Source: Morchella semilibera (Eukaryota; Ascomycota; Pezizomycetes; Pezizales; Morchellaceae). From it: 64,000 bases of DNA. The position numbers were made by a program, and so were the translations under genes. Of the stretch, positions 1-13,900 are shown piece by piece. Every line of letters begins with the position of its first letter. Position 1 is the stretch's first letter. The notes under the pieces were generated by a model. The model saw only the letters and a list, made by a program, of their open reading frames with translations, had not been told where the DNA came from and did no database searches. The stretch spans positions 620,001 through 684,000 of the forward strand of contig WBVU01000019.1 in NCBI GenBank assembly GCA_009192285.1. Reading direction: 5' to 3'.

Positions 1-469
1 GATTGGGGAATATACAGACCTTTTTCTTCTAATCTAGATGGCAAGCATGCACGGGCCGTTGTGGTTCGCCCCATCATTAGTGGCGCGGTATTCCTGCGCC
101 GTCGATCATTGACCTCAAAGCCAATGATTAGCCCCAACCTACATGACTCTTGATCGCCCCCACCACCACCACCCCGTTGTATACGGGGTGGGATAGCTAG
201 TAGTTGGGGGTTTTCGCGTCCGCTGAGCCTCATTATACCATTTCATATATGCCTAAACAAATGTATTAGCATAGCTCTAAGAATACGGTGGGCTTCTGGA
301 AGACGTCGAAGTCCAAAAAGGGGGGCGTTGGCGCCACAGATCTGATGAGGTCCGAGAGGGTAGTTTCATACACCCATATGCATGTTAGACCAGTCCGTTC
401 TGTTTGTCTAGGATTGGGGAGTGTGTAATGTATACTCACCTGTGTCCGCTCCTGGAACCTACCTATAAG
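1..469. other. non-coding, no gene recognised
   Basis: I see no gene here. The stretch contains short CA/CC-rich and poly-pyrimidine tracts and leads into the tandem repeat block that starts near 470. The open frames present are short, overlapping and of low complexity. Confidence 0.5.
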
Positions 470-2020
470 TGGAGCGCCCCATATGCGCCCTTTCGATGGA
501 ACCGGAGCCCTACCAGCGCCCAGGAGAGAGTATAGCCCAACGGTCCTGCAATGCACGTTAGCCCAGTCCACATACTCCGTGTGTGATACGTACCACGGTC
601 TCCCCCACCCGCTCCTCTGGGCCACGATTGGGGGGGTATAGTGGCCTGCGAACGGTCAAACCTGCAGCGCAGTTCCCCTATATCACCCCAACGCGCCCCT
701 GGCGGGTGGGGTAGGCATGATCTGGGGGGCAGCCCGCAGCCAACAGCCAACAGCCCACAAGATTCTCCCTATGTACCAATTAACATTTTTCTGGATGAAG
801 AGGGGGTGGGGACTACTGAACCCAGATTTGAAAAACAACCTCTGCTGCCTATATAGTTGAGGCCCTACGAATCGATCTATTTCCCCAGCAGACATATCAG
901 TCGATTTAACCCCCATCACCAACAGGGTCGGTATGAAACAGACCTTTCGACCCCCACACCGCTCTCCAAGCAAAGATATATCCTCGCCAACGCTACTAGG
1001 CCACAAGTGGACTGGTCGAGGGGACAGAAGGAGGGTATAAAACCAACTTCTAGCCGCTCGACCGCTCTATATGCGCCCTTTCGCTTTCGATGGGGCCAGC
1101 ACCCAGGAGCGAGTATAGCCCACGAGACACTATACTATACTGCGCCCAGTCTTGAATACCGGGTGTGATACGTACCACTCCCCCATCGACAGTGTCCCCC
1201 CATCCACGCCTCGGGCCACAGTTGGAGGGGTATATCGGCCTGTGACAGGTAGAGCCTGTGGGACAATCTCGCTATATCTCTCCAACGTGCCCCTGGCGGC
1301 TGGGGTAGACATTATCTAGAGGGACAGCCCAACATCCCACATCCCACAGCCCACAGCCCACAGCCCACAAGATTCTCCCTATGGACCAGTTAGCATAGTT
1401 CTGATGGGGGGGGAGGCGGGGATCTTAAAACCATCCAGACCCGAGAAATGCTGTCGAGTAAGCACAGTACATGACTGAGACCCCACTACAAGGACAGAGG
1501 ATATCTCCCAACGACTCTGCAATGCACGTTAGTCCTTATACTCTGGGCACTATCTACTACATACTCTTACCACTTAGAACTCGCCCCACCCACGCCTCCG
1601 GGCCGCAGTTGGAGGGGTACGGCGGTCTGCGAAAGGCTAGACCTGTGGCACAGTCTCGCTATATCGCTCCAACGCGCCCCTGGCGGGTGGGGCAGAGGGA
1701 CAGCCCACAGCGCGCAAGATTCTCCCTATGCACCAGTTAGTATTGTTCTAGATGAAGAGGGGTGGGGACTATTGAACGACCCAGATCCGAAAAACAACCC
1801 TACCACCGAGCACTACTATTACAAGTAGTAGTTGAGGCCCTACTAGTCGATCTATTCAAGTTGGCCCTAGCAGACAAAGAGGGTCAGTATAACGCGGGCC
1901 CTAATTACCCCACTCCAGCGATACATCCCAGGCCACAAGTGGAGTGGTCGAGTGGGCAGAGGGAGGTTATGGAACCAACTTCTAACTGCTCGACCGCTCT
2001 ATATGCGCCCTTGCATGTCT
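470..2020. repeat. three-copy degenerate tandem repeat
   Basis: A sequence of about 400-590 bp is repeated three times in direct orientation, starting near 476, 1064 and 1480. Shared landmarks are ATATGCGCCCTTTCG (481, 1069, partly 2001), CCAACGCGCCCCTGGCGG (about 688, 1288, 1670), AAGATTCTCCCTATG (about 760, 1370, 1717) and GGCCACAAGTGGA (about 1000 and 1932). The middle copy is shorter because it lacks the second half of the unit. Copies differ by many substitutions and small indels, so the duplication is old. No coding capacity is evident. It may be a local satellite or a decayed element. Confidence 0.75.
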
Positions 2021-3183
2021 GCTGGTGGGAAGACCACCAATGGTGGAGGGGGCGTACAACATGTCAGCTAAAACCGGGGTAGAAAGTGGTATCCATGGGG
2101 GCTTTGGCGTAGAGGGGGGGGGGTATAAAGCACCAGGAAGGGCCGAGAGAGTACCCAGAGATCGTGGACGAGGGGTGTGGGATGCATACAGGAATCGGAG
2201 GGCGGGCTTGTGGGACTGGGACGCGTGTATATACGAGGGGCTAGACAAAAGACAAACGCTCCAAGGGTATCATTGAGACTATAAAGCCAAGGGGGGGGGG
2301 GGGGGGTGATGATGCCCAGTTGCTCAGTCGCAGCAAGAGAGGACGCAAAAAGAGGACTCGCAGAGCCAAACGAAGGGTAGGATAGGATAGCATAGGGTAT
2401 ACGTGACCGCCGCGTAGAGCAGCATGCAGGGCGAAACAAAAGCGCAGAAAGAAACAACAGGAGAAGAAGCAGGCGGGGGGAAACGTACAGTACAACACAA
2501 TACCAAAGCAGAAGAAGACAAAAGCCACAGAGCTGAAGCTGAAGCTCCAACAGTTGATGCTCTACACCCATCAGCATGGCAGAGAGTAGTTGCCCAACCA
2601 TGTACTTACCTACTTACTATCCCTCAGCGATGAAAGGGCGGGGTTGATGGAGAAGATGTTGTGTTGTGTTGTGTTGTGTGGTGAGTTAACCACAGAGAAG
2701 GGGGCGGGGCAAGTGCGTTCAAATAGCTGTGTGTGTGACTGCATAACTTACTTCCCCTTAGGGCTCAGAGCGGGTAAACCTACGGGGGCGGGACAGGACA
2801 GCACGGGACGGGACAGGACCGGACAGGAAAGGGTGGGCAGGGTGGGCAGGGTGGGAGCGGGCACGCATCCGTACGGGAGGGCGCCAAGACCCCCGAGTGA
2901 CGGGCTGTGATGGAACCAAAGCACCCCCAACACCCAACACCCAACAACACCGACAACGCAGGCACTCTCCACCCCCGTTAAACTCAACTCTCGATACAGT
3001 TATGAGGTTGGGACCGGAGAATGGCATTATAAGAAATTGTGGAAGAGTGAAGGTTCTCTTTTATGGGACTGGCAAGACTGAATATCACTATATCAGGTAT
3101 CACTATATATATCGGTATAAGACGAGTGAGTACAGCAGTTCAATATTTACAATTCCTATCTACATACATATATACAATATGAT
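2021..3183. other. non-coding spacer with simple repeats
   Basis: No gene is supported. The stretch holds a 16-G run at 2291-2306, GTGTT repeats near 2660, and GGGAC/GGACA repeats near 2790-2850. AT-rich sequence follows up to the 3' end of the BCS1-like gene. Confidence 0.5.
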
Positions 3184-4801
3184 CTAATTCTTCTCGTCCT
3201 TCACGCCCTGGGGTATCAGCGCCTCCACCTCCATGACAGCCCGCTCGGGGTCTCCCTTGAAATACACAAAGAGCCCCTGCAGCGCCGCGGTACTGACGCC
3301 CCACCCCTCGCCCCTAAACGCCCCCAGCTCCGTCAGCCTCTTTACAAACTCCCTCCCGCACGCCTCCCTCCTCTGGGCCTCCTTCTCGACCCCCACCTCC
3401 CCCTGCACCACCTCCTCTCCAATCGCCAGTGTCGCCGGCACCTCCACCCCGATACTGTCCCTGCCATAGAACCGCTCCCACATCTCCTCGACGACCTCGA
3501 CCGTCGCGTACCCGATCTCGGCCCTGACATCGACCCTCCCGGGGCGGACCAGGGCCTCGTCCAGCCGCTCGGGATGGTTCGTAGTCATGATGACTATGCG
3601 CTCCTCGCTGCTCGCCACGCCGTCCAGCGCGTTCAGCAGCCCCGAGAACGTCACATTGGCGCCCTGGTAGCCGTCCTCGTCCGTCTGCGCGCGGCGGTTC
3701 CCAAACGCCGCATCTACGTCCTCCAGCAGCGCGATGGACCGCTCGGGCAGCTTCGTCAGCAGATGGTTGAGCCGATCGTCCGTCAGCCCGCGCTCCGACA
3801 GGTTCAGCAGACAGATGCTGTAGTCCAGCTCCCCGGCGAGCGCCTGGATGAAGCTGCTCTTGCCCGTCCCGGGCGGGCCATACAGCAGGTACCCACGGCG
3901 GTATGGTATCCCGCGGTCGTAGTACCACTGCCCGCTCCTCAAGAACGTCTTCACATCGCCCACGATGCGCTCCTTGACGCCCTTCGCCAGCACCACAGAC
4001 CGCAACGGGCGCTTGCGCCGCGGCTTCCCGAACGGCTTCCACTCCGTGGACCACGCCGTATATATGATTGTCTTTCCCACCTCGAGGCGGCTCGCCAGCT
4101 CCTGCGCCTCGCGCAGCAGCACCGGGAACACATCGCGGCACGCAAACAGCGTCGTGACCGTCAGGATCTCCCAGGGCGTGCCGCGCTGCAGGTCCACGCG
4201 CTTTGCGTCGCGCTCGCGCTCAACGCGCAGGAACGTCCCGCGGTAGTTGATGATGTGGCGGCCGGTGCCGGGGAGCAGCGTGAAGTCCGTGCTGAAGCCG
4301 CCCGACGAGTGCTGCGTGAAGCGGGTCTCGACGGCCAGCTTGCGCGGGCGGGGGTGCAGCCGCGAGAGCAGGGAGGCGAGCGTGAGTGGGCCGGTGGTGC
4401 TGGCGGCGGCGGAGGCGGTGGAGCTGTGGTGCGTGCTCATCCAGTGCAGGAACCAGTCGTAGGAGCGGTCTGTGGACGGGATCTCGAGCGTCACGAGCAT
4501 CTGCCGGCGGAGGTGGCCCGCCGCGGCAGTGACGGACTTGCGCGCGAGCTGCGCCGCGCCGGTGAGCAGGATCAGGCCAATTCCCTGGCGGGGGTCTCAG
4601 CATGGCTCTGGCCTATATGGGTTGGGGGGATACGATACGTACACCCGTGAAGAGCGGGTTGGCCGTGAGCTGGTCCATGAGCGTATCTCCACCACCTCCG
4701 GGGGTCTTCGGGGGTGCGCCATTGGGTGCTGTGGGAGATGCGGCGGCCTCGGTCTCGGGCGGCGGTTTACCGGTTTTGGCGGCGGTAAAGAGACTATTCA
4801 T
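3184..4801 (-). CDS. BCS1: mitochondrial chaperone BCS1 (AAA ATPase)
   Basis: This AAA ATPase of the mitochondrial inner membrane translocates the folded Rieske Fe-S protein during complex III assembly. Two exons are seen: 4643-4801 and 3184-4584. The 58-nt intron has a GTACGT donor and a CCGCCAG acceptor and joins in phase 0, giving about 519 aa. The second exon opens with a hydrophobic helix (GIGLILLTGAAQLARKS), the single BCS1 membrane anchor. The BCS1-specific N domain follows (VTLEIPSTDRSYDWFLHW). The AAA module has Walker A GPPGTGKSS (about residues 289-297), Walker B ALLEDVD (about 338-344), a sensor-1 asparagine in TTNHPERL and the arginine pair in RPGRVD (about 400-405). The first 53 residues are Pro/Ala-rich and longer than in yeast BCS1. 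Fungi carry several BCS1-like AAA paralogues, so this could be one of those, but the N-domain match favours BCS1 itself. No truncation is seen. Confidence 0.93.
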
Positions 4802-5407
4802 CTCTCGGGGGGGGGGGGGGGGTTTAAGTAGGGTGGGTCTCTATAAGCTAATGGAGGAAGGGGGGAAGAGAGAGTTGGAGGTTGAGATGGTGGGGGGTGT
4901 CTATTATGTAAGCAGACAAGGAGAAGGAGGTGAGTTAATTTCAATTCTTGGCCGTGTCTTTTGAAAGTATTTTTTTTCACTATCAGTTGATCATTGACCT
5001 GCGGGCGTGGGGGGGCAAAGGAAATGATTGATTGTCGTGGCTGTGGGCACCGAGTGATTTTGTGTGAGTGGGCGCCCGGCAGGGGAGGAACCCTCGGTTG
5101 GGCACGTCCAAAGGAGACTCGTCAATTCCCGTATCCTTTCTGCTCTTTCGTCTCTCTCTCTTTCTCTCCTCACTCTTTCTCTCTCACTCTTTTTCTCTCT
5201 CTCACCTCTTTCCCTCTCTTCTCTCCACCACCACCAACCAAACCCCCCACCACCACCACCACCACCACCACCAGATATATTAATCTCCCACCACATCCCC
5301 ACCCCGGCGCACCGCACCGCACCACACCGCAACGCAGCGCAACGCAACGCAACCCGGCCCGACAGCACCGCCTAAATTACCAAAATCCTCGCACACGTCA
5401 TCCGGTA
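4802..5407. promoter_or_regulatory. divergent spacer between BCS1 and tRNA-Thr
   Basis: This spacer holds the BCS1 upstream region. It has a 16-G run at 4807-4822, a long CT-rich tract (about 5140-5230), a CCA/CAC repeat (about 5226-5272) and a GCAAC repeat (about 5320-5355). Pyrimidine tracts near starts are common in fungal promoters. No specific factor site can be named. Confidence 0.4.
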
Positions 5408-5480
5408 GCCCGGATGGCCAAGTTGGTAAGGCGTCGCACTCGTAATGCGAAGATCAGGCGTTCGACTCGCCTTTCGGGCA
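5408..5480 (+). tRNA. tRNA-Thr (anticodon CGT)
   Basis: A complete 73-nt cloverleaf without an intron. The acceptor arm is GCCCGGA paired with TTCGGGC (one G-T pair), followed by discriminator A. The D arm is GCC..GGC around AAGTTGGTAA. The anticodon stem TCGCA/TGCGA encloses loop CTCGTAA, giving anticodon CGT. The T arm is AGGCG-TTCGACT-CGCCT. The internal A box (TGGCCAAGTTGG) and B box (GTTCGACTC) match RNA polymerase III promoters. A T-rich run just downstream (5482-5490) fits a Pol III terminator. Confidence 0.97.
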
Positions 5481-5490
5481 GTTTCTTTTT
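5481..5490 (+). terminator. Pol III T-run terminator of tRNA-Thr
   Basis: GTTTCTTTTT directly follows the discriminator base of the tRNA. A run of five T on the sense strand is the usual Pol III stop. Confidence 0.7.
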
Positions 5491-8400
5491 CCCCGGTTTC
5501 CCCCGCTGTCCCCTGACGGACCTCCAATCGAAAGATCGGACGAAAATCTTTTGTTTACCGTGCGTGTCTTTTTGGTGGGTTAGGGTTGTGGTGGGATGCC
5601 CGCGCTCGTTACCCGTCGCTGTCCAGACCGACCCTGGGGTGTGTAAACCCCGGTATCAGACTCCCACCGTGCATTGTTATTTTATTATACACAAAAAGAA
5701 ACCCGTAAGTAATCCCACCCGCACATCACAGCGGGTAAGTATATAGGGCAGATGCCAGAAGTGAACAGTTCAACACCAGCGTACTCTACTCTCGCTGGTA
5801 TCTATCACAATTTACTCTATACAAGGAAGACGGGAGACGGTCATGGGTACATACATACTTAGCAGTAGACTACTTGTACTTGGGGTATGTAGCACCCTAC
5901 TTGCCGTCTGCTATCGCTGACGGCCTTTGTGGATGGGGTAATGATAGCTGCTGGGTGATATAAGCTAGTAGCTAAGTAAGTCTGTCCTGGGTATGGGTAT
6001 GGCTGGCAGGCTCCTTACAGCGGGGTGCCGGGGACTATATATGTGACAGACTCTATAGAGGGCCGGCCACACGTAACGCATACGCTGGACATGCAGCTCC
6101 TAAGTTATTATGTAGTAGTGGTTATATATAGAGCGAGACAGCATATATATATACACACAGTATGGTAGATACCACTTTTTTGCAGTGGCCTACGTACGTA
6201 CGTACAGGGCTGCCCTTCTGCGTGGGGTTAGCTGTTGATCGGGTCCTACATATATACTCTAGTTGGAGGGGTAGGCTTAATATCGCGATCGATCGTGTAT
6301 CACGGGATATCACTCGGTGTTCTTGCATGGGTCATACGCGGAGATCGATGCAGTACATGTATGCGGGGAGCGATGGGTCAGGATGGCTCTGTCTAAAGGA
6401 TTGGGTGGAGGTGTATCAATGATGGCAAACTGTAGCGCCCCGGATTGACACGTACGGTACTTTCAGCCACACCCCGTCCGGCCCGTATGTGTTGCTGCTT
6501 GTAGATTGGTAGGCACATGTCCCTCCCTCAGTGCGCATGCCTCATCCCCAGGGCTAGCAGGGTGGCCGGTCCAGGGTGTAACTACATACCTACGTACATC
6601 CACGGACGTCTGTCGACCTATAACTAATAGTATGTCCCCCCCGCGCGCGCGGCCAGCAACCCATCTCTCCAGCCTGGCAATTATGAGCCCCGAAACAAGA
6701 GTAGAGTGGGGGTAGTGAGTTTGATCAATATACGCTTTAGAGTTGTCTGATCTTGTCCATATACAACATGTCTTCACAATAGGCTTCTCTTCTACGTGCA
6801 TGCGCACAACCGTATACAGCGCCACCCACAAGGCCTCCCCGCCACGCACCCCAGCTCAGCTGCAGTCCAATATAGATCACCACCCTACCCACACTAGCAC
6901 CAGGCCACAGACTTAATACAGAGGCCTCAAAACTAAGGTTACAGCCAGACACGAGAGGCGCTGAACGATATGAGGACCCTAAACCGAGGTGAAGGTGGTG
7001 GGGATACTGATCAACGACTATCCGACCAAGCTCAAGCCAGGCATTGGTTGAGGTTGTAGTTATATTACTCGTGCCTAGTACCACCAGCTTCCCCATATTG
7101 GCAAGTCCCACTGCCGCAGACTTCTTCACTGGTATAGCCTTTCCCGGGCTGCTGTAATGGGCCCTATACCGCCTGCTGCCATGCTCGCGGGGGACCCGTC
7201 ACTGGGATTATATACATGTTGCAATGAACCACCAATGGCATAGTAGCCCAATACTCACCCTGCTCGATCCTCTGCCGGGTGGGGCGGCGAGGAAGGGGTT
7301 CTTCCGGAAGGAGAGCTAGATCGAGGCGGCTGTCGTTGCTTCCCCAATGGCAGGCATATCGTGTGATAATGGTTGGTTTGGGTTAGTGATTACAAGATCT
7401 TGCTTCGATCAACTCATGTAGCTAGTTACTCAAGGTTGGCTACAAAAGCGGGGAGTCTGCGGTTATAGCCAAAGCTTCTATGGTAAGGGCGGTCCCTCTA
7501 TGAGTACCACCCTTCGCCTCTTTTGTGTGTTTTGTTTGGCGCCCTTTATATATATACATTAAGCTGTAGCCTACATGTAAGTAGCTATAAGGGCGCCGAA
7601 TTTTGGCACAGGGTGCCTTATAGACCTTGTTCTGCTAGATAGGGTTGATATAGGGCGCCATTATTGTGCGGTAAATCAACCAAGTCCCTGTCGTTTTTGA
7701 CAATATTTGCTTCGCTGTCTTTGATGAAGTGCCTGCTCGTACTGAATGTGTAGTTGTCACTTCAGATACTTGTGTCCTTTTTTGACTGTCATTGTTAATT
7801 AGGGAAACGTGTTTAAAACACTTTCCAAAGTTCATGTTATATAAAGAGGGCTCTCCCCTCTTCTTGTTTCATTATTCAATACGATACACAATTCATTCTC
7901 TCTACTCTTTTCCTCTTGAATTCCACAAATAGTCCCATTCTTTTTACCATCTCTCCATTACATTGGCACTCGCGCGTACCTACACGGAGTCGGAGCCGGA
8001 GTCGGAGCTGGAGCTGCCGGGGCCGTGACTGATGCTTCCAGGTGTCGAGGAGACCCAACAGTACCCTTGTTGTTGTTGCAATCTACCAGCGGATACAAAC
8101 CTTTGCTGTTGCAATAATACGTGATATGCCCCCCCCCCCCTGCATGCATCTGGCGAGGAAATGATTGTGCAGATGGAGTATATAGGTACATGTTATCCTA
8201 GACAAAAGGGCTGCAGCTGGCGCATGGCACCTATATCCGCCCCTTATAATTAGCAAGTTCGATCAAGACCGCCGTCTTGCCTGACGTCATCAAAGACTGT
8301 TTCTACTTGACAGTATGTAGAGCTGTTCTGTAATTTCTTTTGTCTCTGCCCTCTCCAGCTAGCTAGCTCCTAGCGGGTTTAATGTTCCCTCCCCCTTTCT

Positions 8401-10259
8401 CCCCATTCCAGAATATCTAGAAGCTCATTTCAGAAAGATCGATCTGGCACCCACCGGCAGTTGGGGGAGAGGGGGGGGGATTCCCCACATCCGCTCCTCG
8501 TGACCTATGCTGCAGAGAGTAACCTAAGCTCTGATCCTCACCCGTCCAATATCCCCTGACCCAGCAGCCAGGTCCAAGCTTATTGCATGCAATACTAGCA
8601 GCGGCAGCATTTCCTGGTAGATAGCACCTACCATCAGCAGAACATGGCTTATCCCCAAATGATGATTCCTAGTTTGTATATAGCTGACCCTCGGATGCCC
8701 GGTAGACTGCCCACAGACCCGAATCATACCTATGTATGTACTACTACAGCGAGAGATAGGAACTATTGTAGAAAAACAGGGGGTCTCAAAACAGGGTTTG
8801 AATGGTTGTTTTGGCCCAATAGGGCTCTTCCCATACCTCTACAATAATTTCACCACACGCTGTACGGTGGGGGTGCTGATTTACAAGAAACAGCCAATCT
8901 GTGTTAAAGGCTTGATAGAACACCTCCCCATTGGCCCCAACCCGCCCCCCGCCCCCATTAGGGTTGCCGACACATGCAGGCACCCGCACTGAACACATGA
9001 ATCTACTGCATGGGGGTGAGGTGCCAGTTGGTGTCTTTTCCCTCTGATCCTCTTCAGCCCTAGTTGATCGTCCAGCTAACCAGGCCATGCCATCCATGCC
9101 AACCCACGGGCCGGCGCCGAAGAGCACAGCAGGTGTCTCAACGGTGCGGGAGGGAAAAAAAAAAATCCGGAGATTCGGTCGGGATTTGGGGGGGGGGGGA
9201 GGGTTGGTAGCCTCGTTGTGATTGATTAGCGAACTCAGCAGCTCTCTCCCCCCTTATTGGTTCTTGTTATTGTGACGGTTGGAGGGTTGTACGGCAGTAA
9301 TGTGAGTGATGGGTTGTGACGCGCGCGCGACACAGAGGTTGGAACATCTAGATTCTAGAAGCAACTCATGGTGGTATAATTAATATAGGCGCTACACATG
9401 TTCCACTTGTTTTGATGCCGGTACATGAAGTCGATATACCTACCCCCCACGGAGTACCGGGTACCTGATGTGTCTCTCTGCCTGTGTTGGAATCTCATGG
9501 AGGTCGATCAGATGGGTTGTATTCATTCGACTACTGCAGGCTGCTGATCTTCTGTTGTGCTAGATCATGCAAGCTGTAATTAATTTTAAAAAAACAAAAT
9601 TACTAAGCGTCGACCGTTTTTTTTTTCTTTTGCTCACAACTTTGCACATGTTTCTGTTTTGTTGTATGCAGACTCTCATTGTCAGGTGGCTTGTAATTAT
9701 ATTGTGGATTGACTTGTGACTTACTTGGCCGGTACATGGCCATCTTCTGCAATACCTCCTATACAGGTCATTGAGCAGCTTCTATCCCTTTACCCTGTTA
9801 TGAGGCAGATAGTATCACACTGTTCAAGTAAATATCCTTAAGGTCTTAGTATTATTAGTTACATAGGAGCCCCAGCGCGCTGGTTATCGCTATCGCGATT
9901 ACAGCTATCCTAGTAAAGTGGTATTATGTCGTGTGGTCCTCCCTCCAGCTATAATAATAACCACTCCACGCCTCAGCGGTAACGCCCCTGTCAAATGATA
10001 TTGGCAATAGATAGGATTAGCTAGACAAGCATCATTTTCTGAATCACAAAGAGGAGAGAAGAGGTTGAGTCACTAGCATATGCATACCCGCTCCCGCCCA
10101 CATATGTAATTACGGCCGCATTTGTTTGCTACCTTACCGCCAAGCATTTCAGCCCCGCTGTACCTACAATCCTTTGAGCTCGTCTCTTCACTCAACCTCA
10201 ACAAAAACCTTTAAACAACTTTTATTTACACAGCAAACAGCAGAATCAATAAAAAAGAA
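5491..10259. other. gene-free spacer, 4.8 kb
   Basis: No coding gene or RNA gene could be recognised. The stretch contains TACATGTA palindromes at 6354 and 7572, an inverted repeat at 7538-7597, poly-C (8129-8140) and poly-G (9188-9199) runs, and generally mixed composition. The open frames are short, overlap on both strands and show no family resemblance. Confidence 0.5.
7538..7660. repeat. inverted repeat GGCGCCCT...AGGGCGCC
   Basis: GGCGCCCTTTATA (7538-7550) is mirrored by TATAAGGGCGCC (7586-7597), and a third arm, TATAGGGCGCCA, sits at about 7649-7660. The outer arms could delimit a miniature element of about 120 bp, or the sequence could simply form a hairpin. No convincing target duplication was found. 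Confidence 0.45.
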
Positions 10260-10937
<678 letters not shown>

Positions 10938-13900
10938 CAAGTACTTATTGGTAGTAGTAGTAGTAGTAGAGGGCGTTTTATCTTAGAATCTGTACGATAT
11001 AAAATAACTGCGACGTAGCTAAATAAGATTTCCCACGTACTACATAGATCAGAACTCTGTGTTTGTTTGTTTGTTTTTGCTTTTTTTGTTTTTGTCGCGG
11101 AGTGCTAGATTACGTCATTGCGGGTGTCAGGCGCTTAGATCCTTCTCCCTGGTGTTCACGCGCCTGAAATGTCCCTCTTCTTTCCTGTCGTTGTTGTAAT
11201 GTAGTTTCAATGTGGCTACAGAGGAGGAGTTGTGGCGCTGTGATCTATACACCGAGTGATATTCCATGCACCTGTGCTCACTTAGAGTTAGGGTTGGGGC
11301 TACTCTTGTCTTCACAAAATGGGTACACACAGTTGAGGCTAGCGCCTTGGAAATTTATTAAGGTCTACATCATCTCACATCTAGTGTACCCACGCGCTCA
11401 GAAAAAGTCCCCAACCCCAAGTCCCCCAAACACCCCACTGCAACCCCACGACATCATGCGAAGGCCCTGAACCGTCATCACCCACGATCCCAGTGACAAC
11501 AAGGCATATTATCATCTATAAACATCTCTAAAGAGTGGGAAAGCGTTCCCGGACCCTGGACCCTGTCATGTCACAACGGAAAACAGCATATCAGAGAGCC
11601 CCGTTATAGCAAGCTCGAACCTCCGGCAGTGGCACTCAGTGAGTTCGATTGTCTCTTGGGAGAAAGTACACTATCTGCTCTTATAGGAACTAAACACTGG
11701 CAGGTTTCCAGCTATGCCCCCCCCCCCCAAACCCCGAGGTTTGTGTGGGGTTAGGGTTTCACTGCGGTGGGGCCGGCATCGCAGCTCCAGTACCTCCACC
11801 AAAGCAAGCATTACCTAGCCTACATAAAGCTTGTAACACCATGGGGGTCATTCCTCCAGGATATGGAATCTTTTCCCTCCTTCAGATCAGATTTAGTAGA
11901 TTGTCTATACCCCCCACTTTTAGAAGGCCAACCAAGTGTGATCGATCATGGCCATCACAAATAGATACAGATTTAAAACCGGGGTACCCGAGGGCACCCA
12001 GCCAACTCAGGGCGAGGAGACTTCTGGTAGCGAATATGACTCGCGGTTGCGTGATGTCATCCTTGCAAGAATATATCTGAAACCGACCCTGTTAGGGACT
12101 TTGTACTGAAGTTTGGGGGGGGGGGCTTTGTTCGTGATATAAAGATGTGATATAAGCCGACTAGCTAGTAGTGTTAGTATTCATCCCCTCGGACCTCTCG
12201 CTAAAGCTGGAGAGTCGAGAGTCTACTTCCTGCTAAAATCGTAACTATCAGCTCGATACAAAACCTTTTACGCATATCAAGCTGGCTCTTGGCTTCCTAT
12301 GTAATTACCGTTATCCAATAGGCCCTTATCTACTCCCAATCAATTGTCTGTCTTACCAAGATTAGCTGCTATACCCTTCAGCCCAGCCTGGGAGACCTAC
12401 CACCAATTATTCGTTCCGTGACAAATACTTGGCTAACTCTACTTGATCTATAAGAAACACCAAAAATATTCCATATAGGTCCGGTTATTACCGTAACAAG
12501 CGAGTATGTTTCTAGTTCCCTGTAACCATTATAAACATTGTCCAGGCCAGCTCGGGTTCACGTGTGAATACCTGGGCATAGTTACCGTGGTCTATCTTGG
12601 TATAAACCCTGGCCTACAAGGTTAACCAAGTAAACAGACAGCAACGGACTTATCCACAAGGAGGAATATCTAGCTACATCTAATCTAGCCAGTTCTTCCC
12701 CTTCAGATCTAGACGTGACGGAACATATCAGACCTGCAATTAATTATACCCCCGAACCAAACACCTACCCCCCCACAACCACCACCCACCCATTCCTCCG
12801 AGCCCTCCGAGCTCGAGGGAGTCCGTACACATCTCGCTCGACCCCACCCCACATCTGGCCACCAAAGACACCCCACCCGCAAATCAGATGTGCTCTACCA
12901 ATGAGGCCGTCCCCCCCCCCCCAATACCTCCGTAAAACATCGGCGACGCCAATGGGCTCCACCTAAACGGAGCACCAGCTGCAGTACCTCCACACACTTA
13001 TATACATAGGGCAAAACCCACCACCGTCACTACGTACGGAGATTATTTACCACCAGGGAAAGATACCAGAACATGGTCTAGGCCCTAGCTTAAAGCAGGA
13101 GGTGCAGCCGTTCGTTTCCCAGTGTCTCAGAGACGGGGGTTCGGATTCCTGGGTATGTATGTACGCCCGCAGTGCGGAGTTCTGTTACCTGCATGTTCGA
13201 CGGAGACTTTTTTTAAGCAACGCCTCCTACATCGACTGCAGGTAGGGCAGAGAAAGAGTGGCCAAAAGTGGAGTTCTACCCTGCATACAGATCGGCGTCG
13301 TCTAGGTAGGGTGGGGGGGGGGGGGAAGATCCCTCCTCGTGTCATTGGTATGTACCTGAATTATAAGCGAATGATGTCTTAAATGTGTGCCTATCTACCG
13401 TCAAGATACCTTTTGGGCTGCTCCCACCCCTTCTTCTCTACATATCCCCCCATGAGTGAGATTACGTGACTGACTGCGGGCAGCACTGACCCCAGGCAGA
13501 GAGGAGCAGAAGGGAGAGGGAGAGATGCCACCGCCACGTGATGGTTGTTATCTCACTTCGAAACTCCCCCCTCTCCCCCCTCCCCTCCCCCATATGTCTC
13601 CAGTCAGATTCAGTTGCCCCCTTCCCTGGTCCTCGAGGTGGTGGTAATTACACACTGTCCCTCCCCCTCCTGTTGCATACTTCAAGAACTTGATTATAGT
13701 ATACATTTCTGACTAAACAGAAACAGACTCTTTTTTCTTTCTTTCCTAACCTCTATCTAACAAAATCTAGGGGGGGGAGTTATATCCACGAGTGATGCCG
13801 CATGATCATTCCTCCCGTCTATTCCACTAACACCAGATTTTATGTTGGGAAAAAAAAAATGTGACAAAAGAAAAAGAGGAAGGGCGGATATCCAGTCCTT

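Noticed and set aside
3574-4650. Plus-strand 358-codon Arg/Ala/Gln-rich frame
   Set aside because: Antisense shadow of BCS1.
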